64,000 nucleotides of DNA from Peptoniphilus_B koenoeneniae (GTDB lineage: Bacteria > Bacillota > Clostridia > Tissierellales > Peptoniphilaceae). The translations under genes and the position numbers were made by a program. Positions 9,440 through 17,985 of the stretch are shown here, one piece after another. The first letter of the stretch is position 1; each line of letters starts with the position of its first letter. The DNA lies in contig NZ_JAUSTN010000004.1 in the NCBI RefSeq assembly GCF_030812875.1, positions 1 to 64,000 on the forward strand, given 5' to 3'. The notes under the pieces were generated by a model. The model had not been told where the DNA came from and made no database searches. It saw nothing but the letters and a program-made list of their open reading frames with translations.

Positions 9440-10448
9440 GATTATCCCATCCCTTAGGAATATATATTTCTGCAAATACATTTATAGCATAAGTATCTGT
9501 CATTCCTGCTATATAATCAGTTACTATATCATCGTCTGTATGATCTATATTTTCATAGATTTTTAAATGTTCTTTAGGAATTCTATTTAAATCTTTTTTA
9601 TAAAAACGATATAAATTTTCCAAAAGTCTATTAACTTTTTCATCTTCTGCTTTTACAATTTTATCTAAATAGACCCTATTAAACATAAATTGTCTTAGTT
9701 TCATTGTTGCTTCATAGTAATCTCTATCCATTTCTATAAGAGCTTTGCCATAACTTTTTCTAATAATGGCTGTTATCATGGAGTTTATTCTTTTTGAGTG
9801 AGTGTCTCCCAAAATTTCTATTAATTCTTTAGGCAGATCTTCATTGGATAAAATTCCTGCTCTTATAGCATCGTCTATGTCATGATTTATATAAGCAATT
9901 CTGTCTGCATATTTAATAATTTGTCCTTCAAGACTTGAAGCTAAATTACTTCCACTGTGATTTAAAATTCCGTCCTTAACTTCTTCTGTAAGATTTAATC
10001 CTACTCTATCTATTTTATTTTCAAGAAGCTCTACTACTCTTAAACTTTGTTCATTGTGTCTAAATCCATTGGGATGAAGTTTATTAAGGACTGCCTCTCC
10101 ACTATGACCGAAGGGTGTGTGGCCTAAGTCATGGCCAAGTGCTGTCGCTTCTACTAAATCTTCATTAAGTTCCAAAGCTCTTGCTATTGTTCTTCCAATT
10201 TGAGCAACTTCGAGGGTGTGAGTTAATCTTGTTCTAAAATGATCTTTTCCTGGAGATATAAAAACTTGAGTTTTATGTTTTAGCCTTCTGAAAGATTTTG
10301 AATGAATGATTCTATCTCTATCTCTTTGATATTCAGTTCTTATTAAATCCTTTTCTTCTTCTTTTTTCCTTTTTGTCCTGTCGGCAAAGGAGGCATAAGG
10401 TTTTAAAATTAAATGCTCAAGTTCTTCTCTTTTTTCTCTTAAATTCAT
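9420..10448 (-). CDS. dgt: dGTPase-like HD-domain dNTP triphosphohydrolase
   Basis: The 342-aa protein carries the HD metal-binding signature: H77 in LTHTLEV, H106-D107 in GHDLGHTPFGH, and a downstream YADRIAYINHDIDDA segment with the last Asp. It belongs to the dNTPase group that cleaves dNTPs to nucleoside and triphosphate. Small non-E. coli members like this often act on several dNTPs. Its ATG shares a base with the ppsR stop (TAATG), so translation is probably coupled. The position just before dnaG suggests a link between dNTP pools and replication, which is inference. Confidence 0.9.
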   Translation of the reverse strand: MNLREKREELEHLILKPYASFADRTKRKKEEEKDLIRTEYQRDRDRIIHSKSFRRLKHKTQVFISPGKDHFRTRLTHTLEVAQIGRTIARALELNEDLVEATALGHDLGHTPFGHSGEAVLNKLHPNGFRHNEQSLRVVELLENKIDRVGLNLTEEVKDGILNHSGSNLASSLEGQIIKYADRIAYINHDIDDAIRAGILSNEDLPKELIEILGDTHSKRINSMITAIIRKSYGKALIEMDRDYYEATMKLRQFMFNRVYLDKIVKAEDEKVNRLLENLYRFYKKDLNRIPKEHLKIYENIDHTDDDIVTDYIAGMTDTYAINVFAEIYIPKGWDNRELNNK

Positions 10449-11263
10449 TAAAGACCCTTTCTCTTAATGTGTTCAAGAATTATTTCTGCAGTTTCTTCAA
10501 TAGCCTTGTCAGTTACATCTATAACTATACAGCCTATTTCTTCCATTATTTTTTTTGAATACTCAAGTTCTTCTCTGATTCTATCAAAATTTGCATATCT
10601 TGCTCCTGATGAAAGACCCAAAGACTTTAATCTTTCTTCTCTTATTGTTATAAGTTTTTCTGGTCTGCATATAAGTCCTATTACCCTATCTACATCTTTT
10701 TCAAAAACTTCTTTAGGAACTCCTACTTCCGGCACAAGAGGTATATTTGCAACTTTATAAAATTTATTTGCAAGATACATGGAAAGAGGAGTTTTTGATG
10801 TTCTGGAAATTCCTACAAGACAAATATCAGCTTTTCTTGCTCCTCTGGGATCTTTTCCGTCATCATATTTTACTGCAAATTCAATTGCTTCAACTTTCTT
10901 AAAATAATTTTCATCAAGTCGTCTTATTAATCCTGGTTCACGCAATGGAGGATAGCCGAAAATTTTTTCTATTTCAGCCATAGGCTGACCCATTACATCT
11001 ACAATGTGTAAATTTAATTCTTTAGCTCTATTTTTTATAAAAGTTCTTGTTTCATCTACAACATTTGTGTAAAAAATAATAGATTTTTCATATTTTGCAG
11101 CTAAATCTAAAATCGGTCCTATTTGTTCAACGCTGTTATGGTAGGGAAATCTCTTTATCCTAAAGTTTGATGATTCAAATTGTTTTACTGCGGCTTTTGC
11201 TATTAATTCTCCTGTTTCTCCTACAGAATCAGAAATAACAAATATATTTAAAAAATTATCCAT
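10448..11263 (-). CDS. ppsR: PpsR-type bifunctional kinase/pyrophosphorylase (DUF299)
   Basis: From the chosen start the protein is 271 aa and begins MDNFLNIFVISDSVGETGE, the conserved N-terminus of the PEP synthase / pyruvate phosphate dikinase regulatory family. The nucleotide-binding loop GISRTSKT is at about residues 151-158. Such proteins inactivate their dikinase by ADP-dependent phosphorylation of a threonine and reactivate it by phosphorolysis. An upstream ATG at 11323 exists, but a strong GGAGG lies 7 nt before the ATG at 11263, which itself overlaps the ccpN stop as TAATG. The probable target is the PEP synthase at 46826-49159, which has the required Thr-His motif. Confidence 0.93.
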   Translation of the reverse strand: MDNFLNIFVISDSVGETGELIAKAAVKQFESSNFRIKRFPYHNSVEQIGPILDLAAKYEKSIIFYTNVVDETRTFIKNRAKELNLHIVDVMGQPMAEIEKIFGYPPLREPGLIRRLDENYFKKVEAIEFAVKYDDGKDPRGARKADICLVGISRTSKTPLSMYLANKFYKVANIPLVPEVGVPKEVFEKDVDRVIGLICRPEKLITIREERLKSLGLSSGARYANFDRIREELEYSKKIMEEIGCIVIDVTDKAIEETAEIILEHIKRKGL

Positions 11264-11880
11264 TACTTTTCCTCCATTTGTCCAAATTCTACAAATAAAT
11301 CCAATATATTTGTCTTTGTCCACCTGCCAAGAACTTTTCCATCTTCATCGACTACAGGCATGCCGTCAAACTCGTGAACAAAAAGTTCTCTTGCGGCTTC
11401 ATAAACATTCATTTTAGGATCTATTGTTATTATGTTGGGCATTCTCGTCATAATAATATCTATAGGAGTTTTAGTAAGTTCCATATTTCCAAGACTTGCT
11501 CTGATTAAATCTTTTCTTGAAACCACTCCCTTTATATAAGAATTTTCAACAATAAATAAAGTTCCTATATTATTTATAAACATTTCAACTATTGAATCAT
11601 AAATACTAGTCCCGGTTTCAACAGCATAGGGAACGCTCATATAGTCTTCAACAAGATTATTTCTAACTCTATCACTAAATGATTTTAGCTCCACCATGCC
11701 CTTATAAAAATAGCCATACTTAGGTCTTGCTCCTAAAATATCAATCATTGTTAAAACTGCCAAATCAGGTCTTATAGTTGCTCTTGATAATTTTAATGTA
11801 TCGGCAATTTCATCGCCTGTTATAGGCTGAGATTTTTTAACTATATCTACAATTTTTACCTGTCTTTTGGATAATTCCAT
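11263..11880 (-). CDS. ccpN: CcpN-like transcriptional repressor (HTH plus two CBS domains)
   Basis: The 205-aa protein has an N-terminal winged helix-turn-helix (residues ~3-50, SRATIRPDLAVL) and two CBS domains (~80-135 and ~145-200, the latter with PVVDEDGKVLG). This matches CcpN/YqzB, which represses gluconeogenic genes and senses adenylate nucleotides through its CBS pair. In Bacillus ccpN is likewise directly followed by the ppsR homologue yqfL and lies near glyQS. That shared context makes the assignment firm. Targets in this organism are not shown by the sequence. Confidence 0.9.
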   Translation of the reverse strand: MELSKRQVKIVDIVKKSQPITGDEIADTLKLSRATIRPDLAVLTMIDILGARPKYGYFYKGMVELKSFSDRVRNNLVEDYMSVPYAVETGTSIYDSIVEMFINNIGTLFIVENSYIKGVVSRKDLIRASLGNMELTKTPIDIIMTRMPNIITIDPKMNVYEAARELFVHEFDGMPVVDEDGKVLGRWTKTNILDLFVEFGQMEEK

Positions 11881-11889
11881 TTTTCACCA

Positions 11890-13956
11890 TCATTCCGTTA
11901 TTTTTTCAATATTTAAAACTTCTTTCAGTGAATTGTCAATTTCTTTAAGCATTGCCAATCTATTATTTTTAAGTTCTTCGTCCTCTGTAAGAACCATAAT
12001 ATTGTCAAAATAGTTGTTTACTTCTTTTACAATAGTTTTAAAAATATCTAAAGCTTCAGTGTATTTCTTTGTTGCTATTGAGTCATTAAAGGAATCTTTT
12101 ATATTTTCATAGGCTGAGAAAAATTCCTTTTCTTGTTCTTCTTTTAAAAGAGCACCATCAAATGTTCCCTCAGTATATTTTTTTGCTAAATTATGAATTC
12201 TCTTTATAGCGTCAACTAATTCCCCTTTATCTTCTTTAAAGTATTCTTGAAGTTTATCAGCTTTTATACTTACATCTACAATTGATTTTGAATCATCTAT
12301 AACAGCATCAATTATGTCGTATCTTATGTTTCTTTCTTCAAGTATGTTTTTAAGTCTTCCCTTGAAAAATTCTATGATTTGTTCCTTTACTTTTTCATAA
12401 TCAAAGGTTAAGTTGTTTTCTTGAACATAATTATAAAGTGCATAATCAGTAATTTCTTCTAAATTTACATCCCAATTTTTTTCAAGAATAATATTAATTA
12501 CACCTATAGCAAGTCTTCTTAAGGCAAAGGGATCTTGAGAACCTGTTGGCACAAGACCTATGGCAAAAAGTCCCACTATGGTATCAATTTTATCTGCAAT
12601 TGCAAGAATTGAACCTGTTGTTGATTTTGGCAATTCATCTCCTGCAAATCTTGGTAAATAATGTTCGTAAATTGCTTTTGAAACAATTTTTTCTTCCCCT
12701 GAAAGCTCTGCATAAATACTTCCCATAAGTCCTTGAAGTTCAGTAAATTCAGTAACCATATGAGTTGTTAAGTCAGCCTTTGCAAGTATCGAAGCCCTAT
12801 CAAGAGCATCTATTGTTTCATCAGCTACTTTAAGGTATTCTCCTATTTGACCGCTTAGTTTTTTTATTCTTTGAGACTTTTCATACATTGTTCCAAGTTT
12901 ATCTTGAAAAATCAAACCATGTAAAGCATCCACATAATCTTCAAGAGGTTTTGAGATGTCTTCCTTGTAGAAAAACTTTGCATCTTCAAGTCTTGCTCCT
13001 AAGACTTTTTCATTTCCTCTTGCTACAATTTCTTCATGATCTGATGTGCCGTTTCTAATTGTTATAAAATATGGAAGCAATTCTCCATCTTCAGCATATA
13101 TAGGAATAAATCTTAAATGGTCTCTCATAGGAGTTGTTATTACCGCCTTAGGAAGAGATAGATATTCTTCTTTGACATTTCCTACAATAGGAGTTGGATA
13201 TTCGTTTATGAAAGTAAGTTCTTCTAAAAGGTCTTCATCTTCATAAATTTCTCCGCCTAAAGATTTTGCCTTCTTTTTGGAGCCATATTTAATTATTTCT
13301 TTTCTTTCTTCTTGATTTAAAATAACATAGTTTTCTTTTAAAAGTTTTTCATAATTGTTGACATGATCTATAAGGATATTGTCTGAGCCCAAAAATCTGT
13401 GTCCTCTTGTTACATTTGAAACTTTAATGCCTTCAAAATCAAAGCCCCAAACTTCAGAATCGGCCATGGAAACAATCCATCTTATAGGTCTTGCAAATCT
13501 TATGTTTTTTCCGCCCCACCTCATGTTTTTAGGGAAATTTATAGATTTAATTAAATTAGCTATTTCTGTTTTAAATAAATCTTTTGTTAAAAGACCTTTT
13601 TTATGGATAAAACCATAGGCGTATTCAGTTCCTTTAAGATCTCTAAATTCTATATCATCAAGGCTTAATCCTTGTGATTTCATAAAACCTTTTAGGGGTT
13701 TACTTGGCTTATTTTCTTCATCAAAACATATTTTTTTAGAAGGTCCTTTAACCCACTCTTCAATATCTTCTTGATTATTATCTATATCATTTATAAAAAG
13801 AGTAAGTCTTCTTGGGCTTGCATAAACCTCAGTTGAACTAAATCCTATTAAATTTTCTTTAAGAAGTTTTTCAGCTTTTTCTTTTAATTGGCTAAGTGCC
13901 ATTTTAACGTACCTTGCAGGTAATTCTTCAACTCCGATTTCAAGTAAATATCTCAC
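11890..13956 (-). CDS. glyS: Glycyl-tRNA synthetase beta subunit
   Basis: At 688 aa it has the usual beta-subunit size and begins MRYLLEIGVEELPARYV, the conserved family N-terminus. An HD-like central region (KADLTTHMVTEFTELQG) and a C-terminal DALR-type anticodon-binding region follow. With the alpha subunit it forms the heterotetrameric class II enzyme that charges tRNA-Gly. Its ATG overlaps the glyQ stop by one base, so the two chains are translated in tandem. No T-box leader precedes glyQ, unlike many Firmicutes; expression appears tied to the operon. Confidence 0.97.
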   Translation of the reverse strand: MRYLLEIGVEELPARYVKMALSQLKEKAEKLLKENLIGFSSTEVYASPRRLTLFINDIDNNQEDIEEWVKGPSKKICFDEENKPSKPLKGFMKSQGLSLDDIEFRDLKGTEYAYGFIHKKGLLTKDLFKTEIANLIKSINFPKNMRWGGKNIRFARPIRWIVSMADSEVWGFDFEGIKVSNVTRGHRFLGSDNILIDHVNNYEKLLKENYVILNQEERKEIIKYGSKKKAKSLGGEIYEDEDLLEELTFINEYPTPIVGNVKEEYLSLPKAVITTPMRDHLRFIPIYAEDGELLPYFITIRNGTSDHEEIVARGNEKVLGARLEDAKFFYKEDISKPLEDYVDALHGLIFQDKLGTMYEKSQRIKKLSGQIGEYLKVADETIDALDRASILAKADLTTHMVTEFTELQGLMGSIYAELSGEEKIVSKAIYEHYLPRFAGDELPKSTTGSILAIADKIDTIVGLFAIGLVPTGSQDPFALRRLAIGVINIILEKNWDVNLEEITDYALYNYVQENNLTFDYEKVKEQIIEFFKGRLKNILEERNIRYDIIDAVIDDSKSIVDVSIKADKLQEYFKEDKGELVDAIKRIHNLAKKYTEGTFDGALLKEEQEKEFFSAYENIKDSFNDSIATKKYTEALDIFKTIVKEVNNYFDNIMVLTEDEELKNNRLAMLKEIDNSLKEVLNIEKITE

Positions 13957-14843
13957 TAAAATTCCTCCTTTAAGCTGTCCTTTAAAGGATATCCCATATC
14001 TTCTCTTTGTTTTAAATATCCTCTTGCAACTTTTGATGCCAAGTTTCTAACCCTTGAAATATATGAAGCCCTTTGAGATACAGATACGGCACCTCTTGCA
14101 TCAAGTAAATTAAATGCATGGGAACATTTTAATACATAGTCATAGGCAGGCAAAACTAATCCAAGATCAATAACTCTTAAACTTTCTTTTTCATAAATGT
14201 CAAAAAGTGATTTTAACATTTCTACATCTGCCACTTCAAAACTGTATTTTGATTGTTCAAATTCATTTATTTTAAAAATATCTCCATAAGATATTTTTTC
14301 ATTCCACATAATGTCATAAACAGTTTCCACATTTTGTAGATACATGGCTATTCTTTCAAGGCCATAAGTTAATTCAGCTGATTCCAATTGACAGGGAACT
14401 CCACCTACTTGTTGAAAATAAGTAAATTGAGTAACTTCCATTCCATCAAGCCAAACTTCCCAACCGAGGCCCCACGCTCCTACTGTAGGAGATTCCCAGT
14501 TGTCTTCAACAAACCTTATGTCATGAATTTTTGTATCTATTCCTATTGCTTCAAGGCTTCCTAAATAAAGTTCTTGAACATTTTCAGGAGATGGTTTTAA
14601 AATAACTTGAAGTTGGTGATGTTGATAAAGTCTATTTGGATTTTCTCCATATCTTCCATCTGCAGGTCTTCTTGAAGGCTCTACATAAACAACTCTCCAT
14701 GGTTCCGGTCCAAGGGCCTTTAAAAAGGTATATGGATTCATAGTGCCTGCACCTTTTTCAGTGTCGTAGGCCTCCATAATAACCGCTCCTCTTTCCATCC
14801 AATAATTTTGTAATTTTTTAATTAAATCTTGAAAGTATAACAT
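13956..14843 (-). CDS. glyQ: Glycyl-tRNA synthetase alpha subunit
   Basis: The 295-aa class II catalytic subunit opens with MLYFQDLIKKLQNYW and contains GAGTMNPYTFLKALGPEPW, VYVEPSRRPADGRYGENPNR and the QLQVILKPSP block, all strongly conserved in GlyQ. It supplies the active site for glycine activation and works with GlyS. It follows recO by 14 nt and continues directly into glyS, in the conserved Firmicute order era-recO-glyQ-glyS. Confidence 0.98.
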   Translation of the reverse strand: MLYFQDLIKKLQNYWMERGAVIMEAYDTEKGAGTMNPYTFLKALGPEPWRVVYVEPSRRPADGRYGENPNRLYQHHQLQVILKPSPENVQELYLGSLEAIGIDTKIHDIRFVEDNWESPTVGAWGLGWEVWLDGMEVTQFTYFQQVGGVPCQLESAELTYGLERIAMYLQNVETVYDIMWNEKISYGDIFKINEFEQSKYSFEVADVEMLKSLFDIYEKESLRVIDLGLVLPAYDYVLKCSHAFNLLDARGAVSVSQRASYISRVRNLASKVARGYLKQREDMGYPLKDSLKEEF

Positions 14844-14857
14844 TTACTCCCCCTCTT

Positions 14858-15535
14858 TTATAACAATTTCAATGAATTAAAATCTTTTATCTCAAGATTA
14901 TACTTTATATATTTTAGTACAATTTCAAACAAAAAGTCATCTGATAAATTTTTTTCGTATTCCCCGCTAAGATCGCTGTATAATAAAAATTTTAAATAAT
15001 CTTTTTGTTCTTCCTTAAGTAAATATGAATCCAAACTTACATCACTTTCATTAACCATTCCCCCATTTTCAATGGAAAAATAATTTCCCACCATAGATGG
15101 ACGAAAGCCCATGAAGCTAATGTATTTAAGAAAAAAAGCTGTTGTGATTGCCTTTTTATTTTTACTGTCCGGCAAAACTTTTAAATATTTTGCAAGTAAA
15201 TCAAAAGTTTTTTTATTTATTTCAGATTCAAAATTACTTTTTTCGTAAAGCTCAACAATCATTGACCCATAAATAAAAGATTCATAATCTTTTCTTAAAT
15301 CATAATTTAAGCTAATGATTGTTGCCTTTTGTATATAGAAAAAATTTCCTTGCTTTTTTAGTCTGTAACTGTTGTGAGAAAATATTTGAGATGAAGCTGT
15401 AAAAGGAGAAGATTTTCTTAAAGCACCTTTTGCGTAAATGGAAATAAGTCCCAGTTGCCTGGAATATACTTTTAAAATCTTCGAGCTTTCTTTTATTTTC
15501 AGCTCATTTAATACAATCCCTTCAGTTTCTATCAT
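14858..15535 (-). CDS. recO: DNA repair protein RecO
   Basis: The 225-aa protein starts MIETEGIVLNELKIKESSK, typical of the RecO N-terminal OB-fold, followed by a helical domain. The usual cysteine zinc cluster of the C-terminal domain is not evident: the region around residues 145-165 has SFMGFRPSMVGNYF with no CxxC. RecO loads RecA onto SSB-coated gaps with RecR. Identification rests on the N-terminal motif, the size and the position directly after era, with which it overlaps by 4 nt. Confidence 0.88.
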   Translation of the reverse strand: MIETEGIVLNELKIKESSKILKVYSRQLGLISIYAKGALRKSSPFTASSQIFSHNSYRLKKQGNFFYIQKATIISLNYDLRKDYESFIYGSMIVELYEKSNFESEINKKTFDLLAKYLKVLPDSKNKKAITTAFFLKYISFMGFRPSMVGNYFSIENGGMVNESDVSLDSYLLKEEQKDYLKFLLYSDLSGEYEKNLSDDFLFEIVLKYIKYNLEIKDFNSLKLL

Positions 15536-16422
15536 TTATAGCCAAGTCCTTTTAATCTTCTGTCATTATCTCGCCAATTTTTATCAACTTTTACCCAAAG
15601 TTTTAAATTAACTCTGCCTTCAATTAAATTTTCAATGTCAAGTCTTGCTTCAGTGCCGATTTTTTTCAACATAGAACCATTTTTTCCTATTAAAATTCCC
15701 TTGTGAGAATCCTTTTCACAATAGATAACAGCCTCTATTTCAGTTAAGCCTTTTTCATTTTCATGCATAGATTCTATTGTTACAGCCACTCCGTGAGGAA
15801 CTTCTTCCTTTAAATTTAAAAGGGCTTTTTCTCTTATTATTTCAGATGCAATAAATTTAACTGGTCTGTCAGTTAAAATATCATCGGGATAATACTTGGG
15901 TCCCTCTGGCAATAAGTCTTTTAAAATTTTCATAAATTCTTCTATGCCGTCGCCCATCATTGCACTTATAGGGATTATCTCTTCAAAGTTAAGCTCATCT
16001 TTGTATAAATTTATAATGTCTAAGAGTTCTTCCTTCTTAACTTGGTCAATTTTATTTATAAGCAAAATAATTTTCAAATTTTTCGGTGCTTTTTTTAAAA
16101 GATCTATTATCATCCTGTCAAGCCTTCCGATTTTTGTTGAAGTATCTACAATATAAGTTACTATATCAACTTCATCTAAAGAACTTTCAGATTCTTTTTG
16201 CATAAATTTTCCAAGCTCATTTCCCGGTTTTTGCATTCCCGGTGTATCCAAAAATATTATTTGTGAATCTTCATCATTATAAATTATTGAAATTTTATTT
16301 CTTGTTGTCTGAGGTTTGCTAGAAACCGCAGAAATTTTTTCTCCAACTATTCTATTAAGCAGAGTGCTTTTCCCTACATTGGGTCTTCCAAGCACTCCCA
16401 CATAACCTGATTTAAACATCAT
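15532..16422 (-). CDS. era: GTPase Era
   Basis: The 296-aa protein has a full set of GTPase motifs: G1 GRPNVGKST, G3 DTPGMQKP, G4 NKIDQV, and a C-terminal KH domain with GKNGSMLKKIG. Era binds the 3' end of 16S rRNA and helps mature the small ribosomal subunit. It overlaps cdd by 11 nt upstream and recO by 4 nt downstream. The run ybeY-dgkA-cdd-era-recO is a widely conserved Firmicute cluster and supports ribosome-biogenesis coupling with YbeY. Confidence 0.97.
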   Translation of the reverse strand: MMFKSGYVGVLGRPNVGKSTLLNRIVGEKISAVSSKPQTTRNKISIIYNDEDSQIIFLDTPGMQKPGNELGKFMQKESESSLDEVDIVTYIVDTSTKIGRLDRMIIDLLKKAPKNLKIILLINKIDQVKKEELLDIINLYKDELNFEEIIPISAMMGDGIEEFMKILKDLLPEGPKYYPDDILTDRPVKFIASEIIREKALLNLKEEVPHGVAVTIESMHENEKGLTEIEAVIYCEKDSHKGILIGKNGSMLKKIGTEARLDIENLIEGRVNLKLWVKVDKNWRDNDRRLKGLGYK

Positions 16423-16819
16423 TACCTCTCTTTAAGTATTCTGGGCCAAAACTGTGGGGCAAAAGTTCTTCTAAAGTATAAACTTTATAATCGTCCACTG
16501 AATTTGCAACAACTATCATGGGATTTTCGGAAAATTCTCTAATAACTTGTCTGCACACTCCACATGGAAATGTGTTTTTTGCATCCCCTGTTATGACTAT
16601 TTTTTTAATTTCACGCTTACCTTCGCTTACGGCTTTAAAAATTGCCGTTCTTTCAGCACAGTTAGTCGGAGAATAAGAAGCAATTTCTATATTGCCTCCG
16701 GTGTAAACACTTCCATCTTCCATTTCCACGGCTGCTCCTACTCTAAAGTGAGAATAGGGCGTGTATGTTGACCTATCTTTTGCTTCAAGGGCAAGCTCAA
16801 TTAAATTTTTTAATTCCAT
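16412..16819 (-). CDS. cdd: Cytidine deaminase
   Basis: From the chosen ATG the protein is 135 aa, the normal size of tetrameric cytidine deaminases. The catalytic Glu and zinc ligands are clear: C54-A-E56 in NCAERTAI, and C86 and C89 in PCGVC. It converts cytidine and deoxycytidine to uridines in pyrimidine salvage. A longer frame from 16861 exists, but it would overlap dgkA and lacks similarity; AGAGG lies before the ATG at 16819. Confidence 0.95.
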   Translation of the reverse strand: MELKNLIELALEAKDRSTYTPYSHFRVGAAVEMEDGSVYTGGNIEIASYSPTNCAERTAIFKAVSEGKREIKKIVITGDAKNTFPCGVCRQVIREFSENPMIVVANSVDDYKVYTLEELLPHSFGPEYLKRGNDV

Positions 16820-16826
16820 AAGACCT

Positions 16827-17534
16827 CTAACTAAAAATTTTAAAGGCAAATATTGCAACACTTATGCCTACTATGGCACCAAATATAGCTTCACTTGCCT
16901 TATGTACTCCTGTTTCAACTCTGCTTTCAGCTACAAGAAGGGCAAGTCCTAAAGAACATGTTGTAATAAGACCCTTTTGAGCTACTAAACTTATTATAGT
17001 TGCAGCACAAAAGGCAATTGCCGAGTGACCGGAAATTGCTCCTCCCTGAAAATATGAACCACCATTTTTCTTTGCCATAATATATTTTCCTATTATGACA
17101 AGTATTAAAACTATTATTAAAGAAACCAAAGCAAGGTGATCTGAAGAGTTTCTTATTTTCATAAGACCTATTTCTCCAAGCTTTGATAATTTTTTATAAA
17201 ATAAAAAATAAGCAACAACTATTGCATTTAAGGCAGAAATTAAAACTGCTCCTGCAGAAACGTCTTTTACATATTTTGCAATTGGATTGTAATCCTGAAC
17301 AATTAAATCTACAGCTCTTTCAATAGCTGTATTTATCATTTCAGATACAATAACAAAACTTATTGCAAATAAAAGGATCATAAATTCAACCTTTGTAATA
17401 TTAAAAAACAAAGAAAAAATTAAAATCCCAAGACAAGCTGAAAAATGAAATTTTAAATTTTTTTCAGTCTGTAAAGCGGAAATAATTCCCTGAACAGCAT
17501 AGTTGAAAGAAGCTATAAATCTGTTTTTCTTCAA
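16827..17534 (-). CDS. dgkA: DgkA-type lipid kinase fused to a PAP2-like domain
   Basis: Residues ~1-120 form a small integral-membrane kinase of the DgkA family (three TM segments, with the SEMINTAIERAVDL motif). Family members in Gram-positives phosphorylate undecaprenol. Residues ~130-235 add a PAP2-like membrane phosphatase domain with SGHSAIAF and SRVETGVHKASEAIFG, matching the second and third phosphatase motifs. The first motif (KxxxxxxRP) is not apparent. The start is TTG, preceded by GAGGTTGAT. If both parts are active the protein could both make and hydrolyse undecaprenyl phosphate; that is inference. Context: ybeY upstream, cdd and era downstream. Confidence 0.88.
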   Translation of the reverse strand: MKKNRFIASFNYAVQGIISALQTEKNLKFHFSACLGILIFSLFFNITKVEFMILLFAISFVIVSEMINTAIERAVDLIVQDYNPIAKYVKDVSAGAVLISALNAIVVAYFLFYKKLSKLGEIGLMKIRNSSDHLALVSLIIVLILVIIGKYIMAKKNGGSYFQGGAISGHSAIAFCAATIISLVAQKGLITTCSLGLALLVAESRVETGVHKASEAIFGAIVGISVAIFAFKIFS

Positions 17535-17544
17535 ATTATCAACC

Positions 17545-17985
17545 TCAATTTTTATATATTTTAAGCTTATCCATTATTTCTTTTTCTTTTGCTCTCATTT
17601 CTATTTTATCTTCTTCATTTTCGTGGTCATAGCCAACTAAATGAAGAATTGAATGAACTGTTAAATAAGAAAGTTCCCTTTCTTTTGAATGACCGAACTC
17701 CTCAGCCTGAGATAAAACTCTTTTAGTGTTAATTACCACATCACCTAAAATGTTACTGAACTTATCATCTATGGGAAAAGATAAGACGTCCGTTACAGAA
17801 TCAACCCCTCTGTAATCTCTATTAAGTTCTTGTATTTCATTATCATCCACAAAAGAAACTGATACTTCAGCATCATCGAAGCCTAAAATATTAAGGGCTT
17901 CTTCAATAGATTTTTTTACAATTTCAATCACACCATTATCTATTTCAAAATTTTCTTGTCTATCATCAAAATATATATCTATCAT
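17545..17985 (-). CDS. ybeY: Endoribonuclease YbeY
   Basis: The 146-aa protein contains the zinc-binding HxxxHxxxxxH signature at H111, H115 and H121 (HSILHLVGYDH). Upstream are TDVLSFP and GDVVIN, both typical of YbeY. It is a metal-dependent RNase needed for 16S rRNA 3'-end maturation and ribosome quality control. It overlaps phoH by 4 nt, the standard phoH-ybeY pairing, and is followed 10 nt later by dgkA. Confidence 0.96.
   Translation of the reverse strand: MIDIYFDDRQENFEIDNGVIEIVKKSIEEALNILGFDDAEVSVSFVDDNEIQELNRDYRGVDSVTDVLSFPIDDKFSNILGDVVINTKRVLSQAEEFGHSKERELSYLTVHSILHLVGYDHENEEDKIEMRAKEKEIMDKLKIYKN

Noticed and set aside
9440..9481. Upstream ATG start for dnaG at 9481
   Set aside because: The added residues lack primase similarity and would increase the overlap with dgt; a GTG at 9439 with a ribosome-site-like GGGATGG fits better.
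14844..14857. Possible T-box leader before glyQS
   Set aside because: Only 14 nt separate recO and glyQ, so no T-box or specifier stem can exist there.
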